64,000 bases of DNA. Source: Lacisediminihabitans sp040549525 (lineage in GTDB: Bacteria > Actinomycetota > Actinomycetes > Actinomycetales > Microbacteriaceae). How positions within the stretch are numbered: position 1 is the stretch's first letter; every line of letters starts with the position of its first letter. Shown here piece by piece: positions 33,587-42,217 of the stretch. Under the pieces are notes generated by a model. It was not told the DNA's origin, made no database searches, and saw only the letters and a list, made by a program, of their open reading frames with translations. The stretch spans positions 124,001 to 188,000 of the forward strand of contig NZ_JBEPTM010000001.1 in NCBI RefSeq assembly GCF_040549525.1, read 5' to 3'. Both the position numbers and the translations under genes were made by a program.

Positions 33587-34426
33587 TCAGACGAACAACT
33601 GTCGCTGACGGCCGAGGCCGTCGATCTCGATCTCGCAGACGTCGCCCGCCTTCAGGTAGGGAAACCGCCCGGAGAGGGCGACACCCTCGGGTGTTCCGGT
33701 GAGCACGAGGTCCCCCGGTTCGAGGGTGAGGAACTGGCTCAGGTGCCAGATGATGTGGTCGACGTCGAAGATCAGGTCTGCAGTCGACGAATCCTGACGC
33801 GGTTCGCCGTTCACCCAGCTTCGCAGCCGCAGAGCGCGATAGTCGACCTCATCAGGCGTCACGAGCCAGGGACCTGTCGGGTTGAATCCCGGAGCCGATT
33901 TGCCTTTCGACCACTGGCCGCCGGACAGTTCGAGCTGAAATTCGCGCTCTGAGAGGTCGTTGGCCACGACGAAGCCGGCGATGTGGTCGATGCTGTCGGC
34001 GGGCGAGTCGAGGTAGGACGCGCGCTTCGAGATCACAACCCCCAGCTCGACCTCCCAGTCGGTCTTCACGCTCTTGCGCGGGATCGTGATGTCATCGTTG
34101 GGCCCGACGACGGTGTTCGGCGTCTTAAGGAACATGATCGGGATGGTGGGAGGGAGCGATCCGCTCTCGGCTGCATGAGCCGCGTAATTCATACCGATGC
34201 AGACGACGGCACTCGGTCGAACGATGGGCGATCCGATGCGCTCGCTGACGATGTCGGTCACCGGGAGGAGTCCTGCGTCGAAGGCTTCGCGCACGCGCTC
34301 AACACCGCCCGTCTCAAGGAATTGCCCGGTGATATCGGCGGTGACGCTGCTGATGTCGTAGTAGGACTGGCCGATGAGCACGAAAGGCCGCTCGTGGCCG
34401 ACCGCTCCGATCCGGGCGAATTTCAC
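33587..34426 (-). CDS. Fumarylacetoacetate hydrolase-family protein, probably a 2,4-diketo-3-deoxy-L-sugar acid hydrolase
   Basis: A 280-residue FAH-superfamily hydrolase. Metal-site motifs are present: CIGMNYAAHAAE, TDWEVELGVVISK, GFVVANDLSERE and LVLTGTPEGVAL. Family members in rhamnose/fucose loci cleave 2,4-diketo-3-deoxy-L-rhamnonate or -fuconate to pyruvate and L-lactate. The context (rhaB upstream, an SDR stump downstream) supports that kind of substrate. The GTG start at 34426 is preceded by GAAGAAGG with 7-nt spacing; the open frame beyond it overlaps rhaB and is not coding. With the SDR broken, its pathway may no longer be complete. Confidence 0.83.
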   Translation of the reverse strand: MKFARIGAVGHERPFVLIGQSYYDISSVTADITGQFLETGGVERVREAFDAGLLPVTDIVSERIGSPIVRPSAVVCIGMNYAAHAAESGSLPPTIPIMFLKTPNTVVGPNDDITIPRKSVKTDWEVELGVVISKRASYLDSPADSIDHIAGFVVANDLSEREFQLELSGGQWSKGKSAPGFNPTGPWLVTPDEVDYRALRLRSWVNGEPRQDSSTADLIFDVDHIIWHLSQFLTLEPGDLVLTGTPEGVALSGRFPYLKAGDVCEIEIDGLGRQRQLFV

Positions 34427-34491
34427 GGGCGACCTTCTTCGGGCTGCAGCACTGACGTCTCGAACATTCGACGATCCTAACGTCGTGGGGC

Positions 34492-35910
34492 TCAGCGCGC
34501 GGGGCCGTAGCGCTTCGGCGAGAAGGCGGATGCCACCAGCGACCGGAGCGCCTCGAGCGACCCGGTCACGAAACCCTGTGCCCGCGCCTGAATCAGCACA
34601 TTCCCGATCGCCGTCGCCTCGACGGGACCGGCGAGCACAGGAAGTCCGCTCAGGTCGGCCGTCGCCTGGCAGAGCAGCTCGTTCTGAGATCCGCCCCCGA
34701 CGATGTGGATGACGTCGACACGAATCCCGGACAGCTCGGCAGCCGTCCGCACGGCATCCGAGAACGCGGAGGCAAGCGACTGGATGATGCAGCGCACGAA
34801 CTCCGCACGGGACTGCGGCACCGGGCGGCCGTGCTCGGTGAGCCACTCCGCAATGCGCTCCAGCATGTCACCCGGAGTCAGGAAACGCGGGTCGTTGGCG
34901 TCGAACACGGCAACTTCGCCCGACACAGCGGCAGCCTGCGCGAGGAGTGCAGCGAGATCGATCGTCTCACCCGAGCGTTCCCAGGTGCGAACCGACTCCG
35001 AGAGCAACCAGAGGCCCATGACGTTGTGGAGGTACCGCACACGGCCGTCGACGCCGCCCTCGTTGGTGAAGTTGGCGAGGCGAGAGGCCTCACTGAGCAC
35101 CGGGTGTTCGAGCTCGACACCGACGAGCCCCCAGGTGCCGCAGCTGATGTAGGCGAAGTTCGGGGTAGTGGCCGGGATCGCGACGACGGCCGACGCAGTG
35201 TCGTGGGAACCGACGGCGATGATGCCGAGGCTCTGCCGCATCCCGAGCTCGGTCGCGATCGACGGGAGGAGTTCGCCGACGCTCGATCCGGGGGAGATCA
35301 GCGGCGGGAACAGCCTCGCAGGCAGGTCGAGCCGCGAGATGAGGGTGTCGTTCCACTCGCCTGTCGTGATGTCGACGAGCCCGGTCGTCGAGGCGTTGGT
35401 GCGCTCAGCGAAGCTCTCACCCGTGAGCCAGAAATTGATCAGGTCCGGGATGAGCAGCAGCGAGTCTGCAAAACCGAGCAGGCCGGGTGCGCGCTCGGCT
35501 TCGAGCTGGTACAGGGTGTTGAACGGCAGGAACTGCAGGCCGTTCGCTGCATACAGCTCCTTCGCCGAGACCACAGAGTGCGTGGTCTCGACGGCGCGCG
35601 CGGTGCGCCCGTCTCGGTAGTGGAATGGTTCGCCGAGCATCCGTCCGCCTCGCAGCAATGCGTAGTCGACGGCCCAGGAGTCGACCCCGGCGCTCGCGAG
35701 CCCGGGTTCCTCCCGCGCCGCGGCGCCGAGCCCGGCCGTCACGTTGCGGAAGAGTCCGAGGATGTTCCAGTGCAGGCCATACGGGGTCGCCACCGGGGCG
35801 TTCGGAAAGCGCGCGACCGGCCGCAGGCTCAGCTCGTTGTGGCCGACGTAGCCGAGCATCACGCGCCCGCTTGTGGCACCGAGGTCGACCGCCGCGACGG
35901 CCTCCGTCAT
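34492..35910 (-). CDS. rhaB: Rhamnulokinase
   Basis: A 472-residue FGGY-family kinase that phosphorylates L-rhamnulose. The N-terminal phosphate loop is VAAVDLGATSGRVMLG; SAGVDSWAVDYALL carries the catalytic Asp. NTLYQLEAER, GSHDTASAVVAIP, CGTWGLVGVEL and IVGGGSQNELLCQ are RhaB-type motifs. It overlaps the aldolase/dehydrogenase gene by ATGA and belongs to the rhamnose catabolic operon. Confidence 0.94.
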   Translation of the reverse strand: MTEAVAAVDLGATSGRVMLGYVGHNELSLRPVARFPNAPVATPYGLHWNILGLFRNVTAGLGAAAREEPGLASAGVDSWAVDYALLRGGRMLGEPFHYRDGRTARAVETTHSVVSAKELYAANGLQFLPFNTLYQLEAERAPGLLGFADSLLLIPDLINFWLTGESFAERTNASTTGLVDITTGEWNDTLISRLDLPARLFPPLISPGSSVGELLPSIATELGMRQSLGIIAVGSHDTASAVVAIPATTPNFAYISCGTWGLVGVELEHPVLSEASRLANFTNEGGVDGRVRYLHNVMGLWLLSESVRTWERSGETIDLAALLAQAAAVSGEVAVFDANDPRFLTPGDMLERIAEWLTEHGRPVPQSRAEFVRCIIQSLASAFSDAVRTAAELSGIRVDVIHIVGGGSQNELLCQATADLSGLPVLAGPVEATAIGNVLIQARAQGFVTGSLEALRSLVASAFSPKRYGPAR

Positions 35911-37943
35911 CTGAGGAATGCCGCGGCGACACCGGCGTCGACGGGGATGTGGAGGCCGGTGGTGTGGCTGAGGTCGCTGGTGCAGAGCACGAACACGGCG
36001 TTGGCCACGTTCTCGGGAAGCACCTCGCGCTTCAGCAGGGTGCGCTGGGCGTAGTACTTGCCGAGGTCCTGCTCGTCGACGCCGTAGACCGCGGCGCGCT
36101 TCGCGCCCCAGCCGCCGGCGAAGATGCCCGATCCCCGCACGACGCCATCCGGGTTGATGCCGTTCACCTTCACGCCGTATTCGCCGAGTTCGGCCGCGAG
36201 CAGCCGCACCTGGTGCGCCTGGTCGGCCTTCGTGGCCGAGTAGGCGATGTTGTTGGGACCGGCGAACACCGAGTTCTTCGAGGAGATGTAGATGATGTCC
36301 CCGCCGAGCTTCTGGTCGATGAGCACCTTCGCGGCGGCGCGGGAGACGAGGAAGGAGCCCTTGGCCATCACGTCGTGTTGCAGGTCCCAGTCGGCGACGG
36401 TGGTCTCGAGCAGGCTCTTCGAGAGCGAGAGGCCCGCGTTGTTCACGACGAGGTCGAGCCCGCCGAACGCGAGCACCGCGGCGTCGACGGCGGCCTGCAC
36501 CTGCAGCTCGTCGGTGACGTTCGACTGCACGCCGATCGCGACATCAGTGTTACCGATCTCGGCCGCGGCGGCCTTCGCCTTCTCGAGGTCGAGGTCGGCG
36601 ATCACGACGCAGGCTCCCTCGGCGGCGAGACGCGTGGCGATGGCCTTGCCGATGCCGGATGCCGCGCCGGTGACGAGCGCGACGCGCGTCGCGAGCGGCT
36701 TGGCCCTCGGCATCCGCTGCAGCTTGGCCTCCTCCAGCGCCCAGTATTCGATGCGGAACTTCTCCGCCTCGTCGATCGGAGCGTAAGTCGAGATCGCCTC
36801 GGCTCCGCGCATCACGTTGATCGCATTGATATAGAACTCGCTGGCCACCCGGGCGGTCTGTTTGTTCGCGCCATAGCTGAACATGCCGACGCCGGGGACG
36901 AGCACGACGAGCGGGTCCGCCCCGCGGATCGCGGGACTTGCCGCAGTCGCATTGCGGTCGTAGTAGGCCTGGTAGTCGGCCCGGTACTCGTTGTGGAGTT
37001 CGTGCAGGCGCGCGAGCTGGGCGTCGAGGGACGCGGTCGGCGGCAGGTCGAGCAGCATCGGCTTGACCTTGGTGCGCAGGAAATGGTCAGGGCAGCTGGT
37101 GCCGAGGGCGACGAGGCGAGGCGACTCGGAGGAGGCGAGGAAGTCGAGCACGACCGGGGCGTCGGTGAAGTGACCGACCTGGGCGCGGTCGGTGGAGGCG
37201 AGCCCGCGCAGTGTTGGGGCGAGCGCCGCCGCGCGGGAAAGACGCTGGTCAGAGGGCAATGCGCCGTAACCCTCCATGATGGTTCCCAGAGGATCTGCGC
37301 GTCCGTTCTCACGGATGAACGTCTCGGCGGTGTCGATGATCCAGAGCGAGTTGGCCTCGGCCTCCGCCGAGGTGTCGCCCCACGCGGTGATGCCGTGGCC
37401 GCCGAGGATGCACCCGATGGCCGCCGGATTGGCCTCTTTGATGGCGGCGATGTCGAGCCCGAGCTGCCAGCCCGGCCGGCGCCACGGCACCCAGACGACC
37501 TTCTCGCCGAACGCCTTCGCGGTGAGTTCCTCGCCGTCCGCGGAGGTCGCGAAGGCGATGCCGGAGTCGGGGTGGAGATGGTCCACGTGGGCCGCATCCA
37601 CCAGTGCGTGCATGGCGGTGTCGATCGAAGGCGCGGCGCCCCCCTTGCCGTGCAGTGTGTAGTCGAAGGCGGCGACCATCTCGTCTTCGCGGTCGACGCC
37701 GGGGTAGACGCTCGTGAGCGCGCGCAGGCGGTCGAGGCGCAGCACCGCGAGGCCGGGCTCGGTGAGGGTGCCGAGGTCGCCGCCGGAGCCCTTCACCCAG
37801 AGCAGCTCGACGGGCTCACCCGTCGCGGGGTCGACATCCGTTCCCTTCGCGGAGGTGTTTCCGCCCGCGTAGTTCGTGACCCGCGGGTCGGAGCCGAGGC
37901 GGTTGCTCCGGGCGATGAGCTCTGCGGCAGCGGGGTTGGTCAT
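35907..37943 (-). CDS. rhaEW: Bifunctional rhamnulose-1-phosphate aldolase / short-chain dehydrogenase
   Basis: A 678-residue fusion. Residues ~1-410 are a class II aldolase/adducin-type domain (RVTNYAGGNTSAKGTD, VDAAHVDHLHPDSGIAFA with metal His residues, GCILGGHGITAWGD) that splits rhamnulose-1-phosphate into DHAP and L-lactaldehyde. Residues ~430-678 are an SDR domain (ALVTGAASGIGKAIATRLA, YISSKNSVFAGPNNIAYSAT, then K) that should oxidise lactaldehyde to L-lactate. ATG 37943 follows GAAGGATCAC; the open frame upstream overlaps rhaI and is spurious. Confidence 0.94.
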   Translation of the reverse strand: MTNPAAAELIARSNRLGSDPRVTNYAGGNTSAKGTDVDPATGEPVELLWVKGSGGDLGTLTEPGLAVLRLDRLRALTSVYPGVDREDEMVAAFDYTLHGKGGAAPSIDTAMHALVDAAHVDHLHPDSGIAFATSADGEELTAKAFGEKVVWVPWRRPGWQLGLDIAAIKEANPAAIGCILGGHGITAWGDTSAEAEANSLWIIDTAETFIRENGRADPLGTIMEGYGALPSDQRLSRAAALAPTLRGLASTDRAQVGHFTDAPVVLDFLASSESPRLVALGTSCPDHFLRTKVKPMLLDLPPTASLDAQLARLHELHNEYRADYQAYYDRNATAASPAIRGADPLVVLVPGVGMFSYGANKQTARVASEFYINAINVMRGAEAISTYAPIDEAEKFRIEYWALEEAKLQRMPRAKPLATRVALVTGAASGIGKAIATRLAAEGACVVIADLDLEKAKAAAAEIGNTDVAIGVQSNVTDELQVQAAVDAAVLAFGGLDLVVNNAGLSLSKSLLETTVADWDLQHDVMAKGSFLVSRAAAKVLIDQKLGGDIIYISSKNSVFAGPNNIAYSATKADQAHQVRLLAAELGEYGVKVNGINPDGVVRGSGIFAGGWGAKRAAVYGVDEQDLGKYYAQRTLLKREVLPENVANAVFVLCTSDLSHTTGLHIPVDAGVAAAFLR

Positions 37944-38040
37944 GTCGTGATCCTTCGGTCTGCGGTGAACTGGTCTGCGGTGAATCGGCGGTGGCGGGGG
38001 ATCCGCGACGCCTTCCGGCTGCCGCGGGTCAACTCGGGGG

Positions 38041-39207
38041 TTACGCGCCCCAGGAGGCCTGCTGGCCGCCCACGCGGTCTGCGGCGATCTTCGCCTGGTA
38101 CCCGGATGCCGCGTAGGCGGCCATCGGGTCGCCGGCAAGCCCGCGGCTCTCGCGCCAGGCGGCGAGGTCGGCCCGCACGTCGGTGTAGAAGGCGTCCATG
38201 AGGATGCCGTTGGCGCCGAGCACATCGCCCGCGTCCTGCGCTGCAGTGAGCGCGACGGTGTCGACGAGGAGTGCCCGGGCCGTCATCTCCTGCACATTCA
38301 GCACGGAGCGGATCTGCCCGGGGATCTTGTCCTCGACGTTGTGGCACTGGTCGAGCATGAACGCGACGTCCGAGTCCGGTCCGAAGCCGCCGCCGCGGAT
38401 GACCTCGTAGAGGATGCGGAACAGCTGGAACGGGTCCGCCGCCCCGACGATGAGGTCGTCATCGGCATAGAACCGCGAGTTGAAGTCGAACGAGCCGAGC
38501 TTGCCGAGGCGCAGGAGCTGCATGACGATGAACTCGATGTTCGTGCCGGGCGCGTGGTGTCCGGTGTCGAGGCAGACCAGCGCGCGATCCCCGAGAGCGG
38601 CGACCTGGGCGTAGGAGGTGCCCCAGTCCGGCACATCCGTGTGATAAAAAGCGGGCTCGAAGAACTTGTATTCGAGCACCATCCGCTGCGAATCGCCGAT
38701 GCGGGCGTAGATGGCGGCGAGCGATTCCGCCAGGCGGTCCTGCCGGGCACGCAGGTCCTGCTGGCCCGGGTAGTTGGTGCCGTCGGCGAGCCAGATCTTG
38801 AGGTCACGCGAGCCCGTGGCATCCATGATGTCGATGCACTCGAAGTGGTGGTCGATGGCCTTCTGGCGGATCTTCGGGTCTGAGTGGGTCAGGGAACCGA
38901 ACCTGTAGTCGTCGTCCTGGAAGGTGTTGGAGTTCACGGTGCCGAGGGCGACTCCGTGGTCGTTCGCGAAGGCGCCGAGGGCCGCGTAGTCATCCACCCG
39001 GTCCCACGGGATATGCAGTGCCACCGAGGGGGAGAGCGCGGTGTACCGGTTGACCTGCGCGGCGTCGGCGATCTTCTCCTGCGGCGTGCGCGGCGTGCCG
39101 GGGGTGCCGAAGACCTTGAACCGGGTGCCGGAGTTGCCGAATGCCCAGGAGGGCAGCTCGATGGCCTGCTGCGCGAGCAGCGGTTCGATCTCGGAGAAGG
39201 TTGTCAT
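38041..39207 (-). CDS. rhaI: L-rhamnose isomerase
   Basis: A 388-residue sugar isomerase of the Pseudomonas stutzeri RhaI type, converting L-rhamnose to L-rhamnulose. The barrel motifs with metal ligands are RMVLEYKFFEPAFYHTDV, LVCLDTGHHAPGTNIEF, GSFDFNSRFYADDDL and FMLDQCHNVEDKIP. The ATG at 39207 overlaps the rhaM stop. Confidence 0.94.
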   Translation of the reverse strand: MTTFSEIEPLLAQQAIELPSWAFGNSGTRFKVFGTPGTPRTPQEKIADAAQVNRYTALSPSVALHIPWDRVDDYAALGAFANDHGVALGTVNSNTFQDDDYRFGSLTHSDPKIRQKAIDHHFECIDIMDATGSRDLKIWLADGTNYPGQQDLRARQDRLAESLAAIYARIGDSQRMVLEYKFFEPAFYHTDVPDWGTSYAQVAALGDRALVCLDTGHHAPGTNIEFIVMQLLRLGKLGSFDFNSRFYADDDLIVGAADPFQLFRILYEVIRGGGFGPDSDVAFMLDQCHNVEDKIPGQIRSVLNVQEMTARALLVDTVALTAAQDAGDVLGANGILMDAFYTDVRADLAAWRESRGLAGDPMAAYAASGYQAKIAADRVGGQQASWGA

Positions 39208-39575
39208 GATCGGTTCCCGTTCTGGTTGACGCCGTTCGTGCGAAGACTGGTGAGCTGGTCGTCGAGGTTGAAGACCTCGTCGAGGTAGAGGAATGCCTGG
39301 TCGGCAGGAACGTCGAGGTCGACGAAGTGCTCGGCCATCGCGGCTTGCCAGCGAGCATTCACCGGCTGGGCCGCCATGCCGTCGAGGTTCGCCCGCAGGT
39401 CTTCGGTCTCGAAATAACCGATCACGAGGCCGTCGTCGCGGAGGAAGATCGAGTAATTGCGCCACCCGGTGTCGTGAAGCGCGTGGAGCATGTCCGCCCA
39501 GACCGCGGCATGAGCCGCCCGGTAGGCATCGATGTGACCCGGCTTGACCTGCAGCTGGAAGCAGACGCGTCTCAT
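39204..39575 (-). CDS. rhaM: L-rhamnose mutarotase
   Basis: A 123-residue RhaM/YiiL protein that interconverts anomers of L-rhamnose. Features are CFQLQVKPGHIDAYRAAHA with the active-site His, WADMLHALHDTGWRNYSIF, DDGLVIGYFETED and VNARWQAAMAEHF. It overlaps both rhaI (4 bp) and the upstream isomerase-family gene (39572-39575), so it is read in the same transcript. Confidence 0.93.
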   Translation of the reverse strand: MRRVCFQLQVKPGHIDAYRAAHAAVWADMLHALHDTGWRNYSIFLRDDGLVIGYFETEDLRANLDGMAAQPVNARWQAAMAEHFVDLDVPADQAFLYLDEVFNLDDQLTSLRTNGVNQNGNRS

Positions 39576-41035
39576 CGCCAGCTCGGCAGACTCGCCATGT
39601 CGACATGGCGGTGTTCGATGCCGAGCAGTGAGGCGGCGGCGCGGATGTCTCCGGCGCGATGCCCCACGCAGAGCGCCCAGTGGTGCCCGATGCCGGTCTG
39701 CGACCACTCGTCGACCCACTCGCCGGGATCGCCTCCGAAGTCGACGCGGGAGGTGGTGTTGCCGATCGCGAGCAGGGGACCGGGCACGACGGTGCCCTCG
39801 CTGGTGATGAAGGTGAAGCTGCCGTCGCGGTCCTGGCCGATTCCGAAGGTCGTGACCGGCCCTTGCCTCACGTCGAACTCGACCGAGACGCCGTAGCCGC
39901 GCTTGCCGTGGTAGATCCCGAGACCGCGGAGCAGCGGGTCCCGCTCGGAGACCGCGAGGTGGGCCGGACCGTCATGACCCATCTCGACCACGTTGTCGAA
40001 GAAATTGAGTGCCTGGATCTCGGTGAATGATCCGCCTGCCCCGATGGAGTGGGCGGCGAGCATCGCGAGGCTGGTGCGCAGCTCGTATTCTCCGACGAAG
40101 GGGATGCCGCGGGCGGTCAGCAGGGAAGCGCCGAGGATCATGCCCGCGCCGAGCCGCTCGTGCTGCTCGCCCTGGAGGCCACGGTGGTAGTACGCGGCGG
40201 AGTCGAGCTCGAAATCGTCGACGAGACGGTCGAGACCGACCGAGACCTTGGCGCCCCACGCGAAGTCCTCCTCCTTCACCGAGGGGTCGAGCGTGAACAG
40301 GGACTTCGCGAGCTCCATGCGGTCCCGCGCCTCGGCATCCGTCACCTCGGCCACCCGCACGCGCAGGTCGTCGAACTCGAGCACCTCCACGTGGGAGCCG
40401 AACTGGGTGGAGACGAGGGTCAGGTCGGTGGAGACATCCAGCATGCCGGGGTAGAGGTGGCCCATCAGGCCATGGCGGGCGTTACGCAGTGTTGCGCGCA
40501 CACCGGCGGCATGCACCCACTGGTCGATGCGTGCCCAGGCCGACTCCTGCTTCAGGTGGCCGGACACGGAACGGAAGGGGATGTCGGCCCGTCGGAACAC
40601 GTTCGCCACCTCCGGCACGGGGCACTGGCCGCAGTAGGCGAGCCACTTGCCGGTGTCGAAGTTGGCGTGGTCCATCGCCTCGGTGGGCTGGAGGTCGATC
40701 ACGAGCACGGGCGTCTTGGCCCGCTGGGCGATCGGCAGCACCATCGAGGAGGTGAGATAGGTGGTGAGGAAGATGACGATGAGGTCGCAGTCGGCGATGC
40801 GCAGCTTCTCCGCGGCGACGTTCGCCTCCTGGGCATCCGAGATGAATCCCACATCGATGACCTCGGCGTCGAGATCGCTGAAACGGGACGTCACGTAGGC
40901 CGAGGACTGCTTCAGCTGCGGAAGCAGATCCGGAAACTGGGGCCAGTAGGCGGCGAGACCGCCGGCGACGAGGCCGATGCGGGTCTGGCGGCGCTTCTTC
41001 GGCGAGAGGGCCGGAGCATTGGCGAGTGATGACAT
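39572..41035 (-). CDS. L-fucose/L-arabinose isomerase-family protein
   Basis: A 487-residue protein with the fucose/arabinose isomerase fold: IGLVAGGLAAYWPQFPDLL at the start, CDLIVIFLTTYLTSSMVLPI, GHLYPGMLDVSTDLT, GASLLTARGIPFVGEYELR, SFTEIQALNFFDNVVEMGHDG and SGIGHHWALC-like TGIGHHWALCVGH near the end. The Glu/Asp/His metal ligands are conserved. RhaI already supplies rhamnose isomerisation, so this enzyme may extend the operon to L-fucose, L-arabinose or another L-sugar. It is first in the catabolic part of the operon, 66 bp and one hairpin after rhaS. Confidence 0.85.
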   Translation of the reverse strand: MSSLANAPALSPKKRRQTRIGLVAGGLAAYWPQFPDLLPQLKQSSAYVTSRFSDLDAEVIDVGFISDAQEANVAAEKLRIADCDLIVIFLTTYLTSSMVLPIAQRAKTPVLVIDLQPTEAMDHANFDTGKWLAYCGQCPVPEVANVFRRADIPFRSVSGHLKQESAWARIDQWVHAAGVRATLRNARHGLMGHLYPGMLDVSTDLTLVSTQFGSHVEVLEFDDLRVRVAEVTDAEARDRMELAKSLFTLDPSVKEEDFAWGAKVSVGLDRLVDDFELDSAAYYHRGLQGEQHERLGAGMILGASLLTARGIPFVGEYELRTSLAMLAAHSIGAGGSFTEIQALNFFDNVVEMGHDGPAHLAVSERDPLLRGLGIYHGKRGYGVSVEFDVRQGPVTTFGIGQDRDGSFTFITSEGTVVPGPLLAIGNTTSRVDFGGDPGEWVDEWSQTGIGHHWALCVGHRAGDIRAAASLLGIEHRHVDMASLPSWR

Positions 41036-41062
41036 CTGCAGGACTTTCCGAAGCTGAGAGGA

Positions 41063-41095
41063 CGCTCTCCCGGGCCGCGCTGGCCCGGGAGAGCG
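41063..41095. terminator. Hairpin between rhaS and the catabolic genes
   Basis: CGCTCTCCCGGGCC (41063-41076) and GGCCCGGGAGAGCG (41082-41095) pair perfectly over 14 bp with a 5-nt loop. There is no T-run on the minus strand. Placed just after the binding-protein gene inside an operon, it is likely to protect the rhaS transcript or partly terminate, giving more binding protein than enzymes. Confidence 0.75.
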
Positions 41096-41101
41096 AAGGG
41101 T

Positions 41102-42166
41102 TTAGAAGTTGTACTGGTCGATATTGTTGGCGTCGAACTCCGTCGGCGGGCCGACGATGACGGTGTTGTCGGCGCCAACCTTCAGGGTGCCGAGGTCACC
41201 GGCATCGAAGGAGTCGCCTTCCTTGCCGGTGATCGTGCCGGCGACGAGGGCCTTGGCGGCGTAGACGGCAGCGGTGCCGATCTTTGCCGGGTCCCAGAGC
41301 GCGAAGGCCTTGACGGTGCCGTCCTTCACGTATTCGCGCATCTGGTTCGGAAGACCGAGCCCGACGAGCGCGACCTTGCCCTTGTAGGACGAGGTCGAGA
41401 GGTATCGAGCCGTCGCCGCGATGCCGACCGTCGTGGGCGAGATGATGCCCTTGAGGTTCGGGTAGGTGGACAGTAGACCCTGCGCAACCTGGAAAGAGGT
41501 CGTGTCGTCGTCGTTGCCGTAGACGGTCGCGACCAGGTTGATCTTCGCGTACTTCGGGTTCGACTTGAGCTCGGCCTTCATGAACTCGATCCACGCATTC
41601 TGGTTGGTCGCGTTTGCGGTCGCCGAGAGGATGGCGATGTCACCCTCGTAGTTGATCTGCTCGGCGACCTGCTTCACCTCGATGAGTCCGACATCCTTGG
41701 ACACCACCTGGTTGATGAAGAGACTGCGGCAGTTCTTCGCGGTGTCGGAGTCGAAGGTGATGATCTTCGCCCCGCCGGCCTTGGCCTGGTTGAGTGCCGA
41801 GCAGACGGCGTTCGGGTCGTTGGCGGCGATGGCGATCACGTTGATCTTCTTCTGGGTGAGGGTGTTGATGTAGCTCACCTGGGAGGAGGCACTCGCGGTG
41901 TTCGGGCCGACGACCGAGTAGTCGACCCCACTGAGCGCGGCGGCGGCCTTTTTGCCCCCGCCGAGTTCGACGTCGGTGTACGGGTTGTTGAGCTGCTTTG
42001 GAACGAAGGCGATGCTGAATCCCTTGGAGCTTCCGCCGGACGAGGCCGGGGTGCCGCCGGCAGCACAGCCTGCGAGCGCCATGACAGCGGCCGTGGTGAG
42101 AGCGGAGACTGCCAGGACCCGGCGAGCCGTCACTGATCGGCCCCTCTTCAGATGAAATAACTTCAT
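41102..42166 (-). CDS. rhaS: Rhamnose-type ABC transporter substrate-binding lipoprotein
   Basis: A 354-residue periplasmic-binding-protein-1-type lipoprotein. A signal peptide ends in the lipobox ALAGC with Cys at residue 34. Mature features are FSIAFVPKQLNNPYTDVELG, NVIAIAANDPNAVCSALNQA, IITFDSDTAKNCRS and KGIISPTTVGIAATARYL, typical of RhaS/LsrB-like proteins. It is the last of the transporter genes, 51 bp after the second permease. The sugar is inferred from the operon. Confidence 0.9.
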   Translation of the reverse strand: MKLFHLKRGRSVTARRVLAVSALTTAAVMALAGCAAGGTPASSGGSSKGFSIAFVPKQLNNPYTDVELGGGKKAAAALSGVDYSVVGPNTASASSQVSYINTLTQKKINVIAIAANDPNAVCSALNQAKAGGAKIITFDSDTAKNCRSLFINQVVSKDVGLIEVKQVAEQINYEGDIAILSATANATNQNAWIEFMKAELKSNPKYAKINLVATVYGNDDDTTSFQVAQGLLSTYPNLKGIISPTTVGIAATARYLSTSSYKGKVALVGLGLPNQMREYVKDGTVKAFALWDPAKIGTAAVYAAKALVAGTITGKEGDSFDAGDLGTLKVGADNTVIVGPPTEFDANNIDQYNF

Positions 42167-42217
42167 TGTTTTCCCTTTCCTATGGAATCGTCGCCGGGTG
42201 CTCGGCGGACGAATTTT

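Noticed and set aside
34427..34846. N-terminal extension of the FAH-family protein
   Set aside because: The extra 140 codons overlap rhaB out of frame and show no homology-like pattern; the GTG at 34426 has a good ribosome-binding site.
35625..38201. Open frame of 858 codons on the plus strand
   Set aside because: It lies opposite the bifunctional aldolase/dehydrogenase and rhaB genes. Composition is Arg/Gly/Val/His-rich and no domain is visible.
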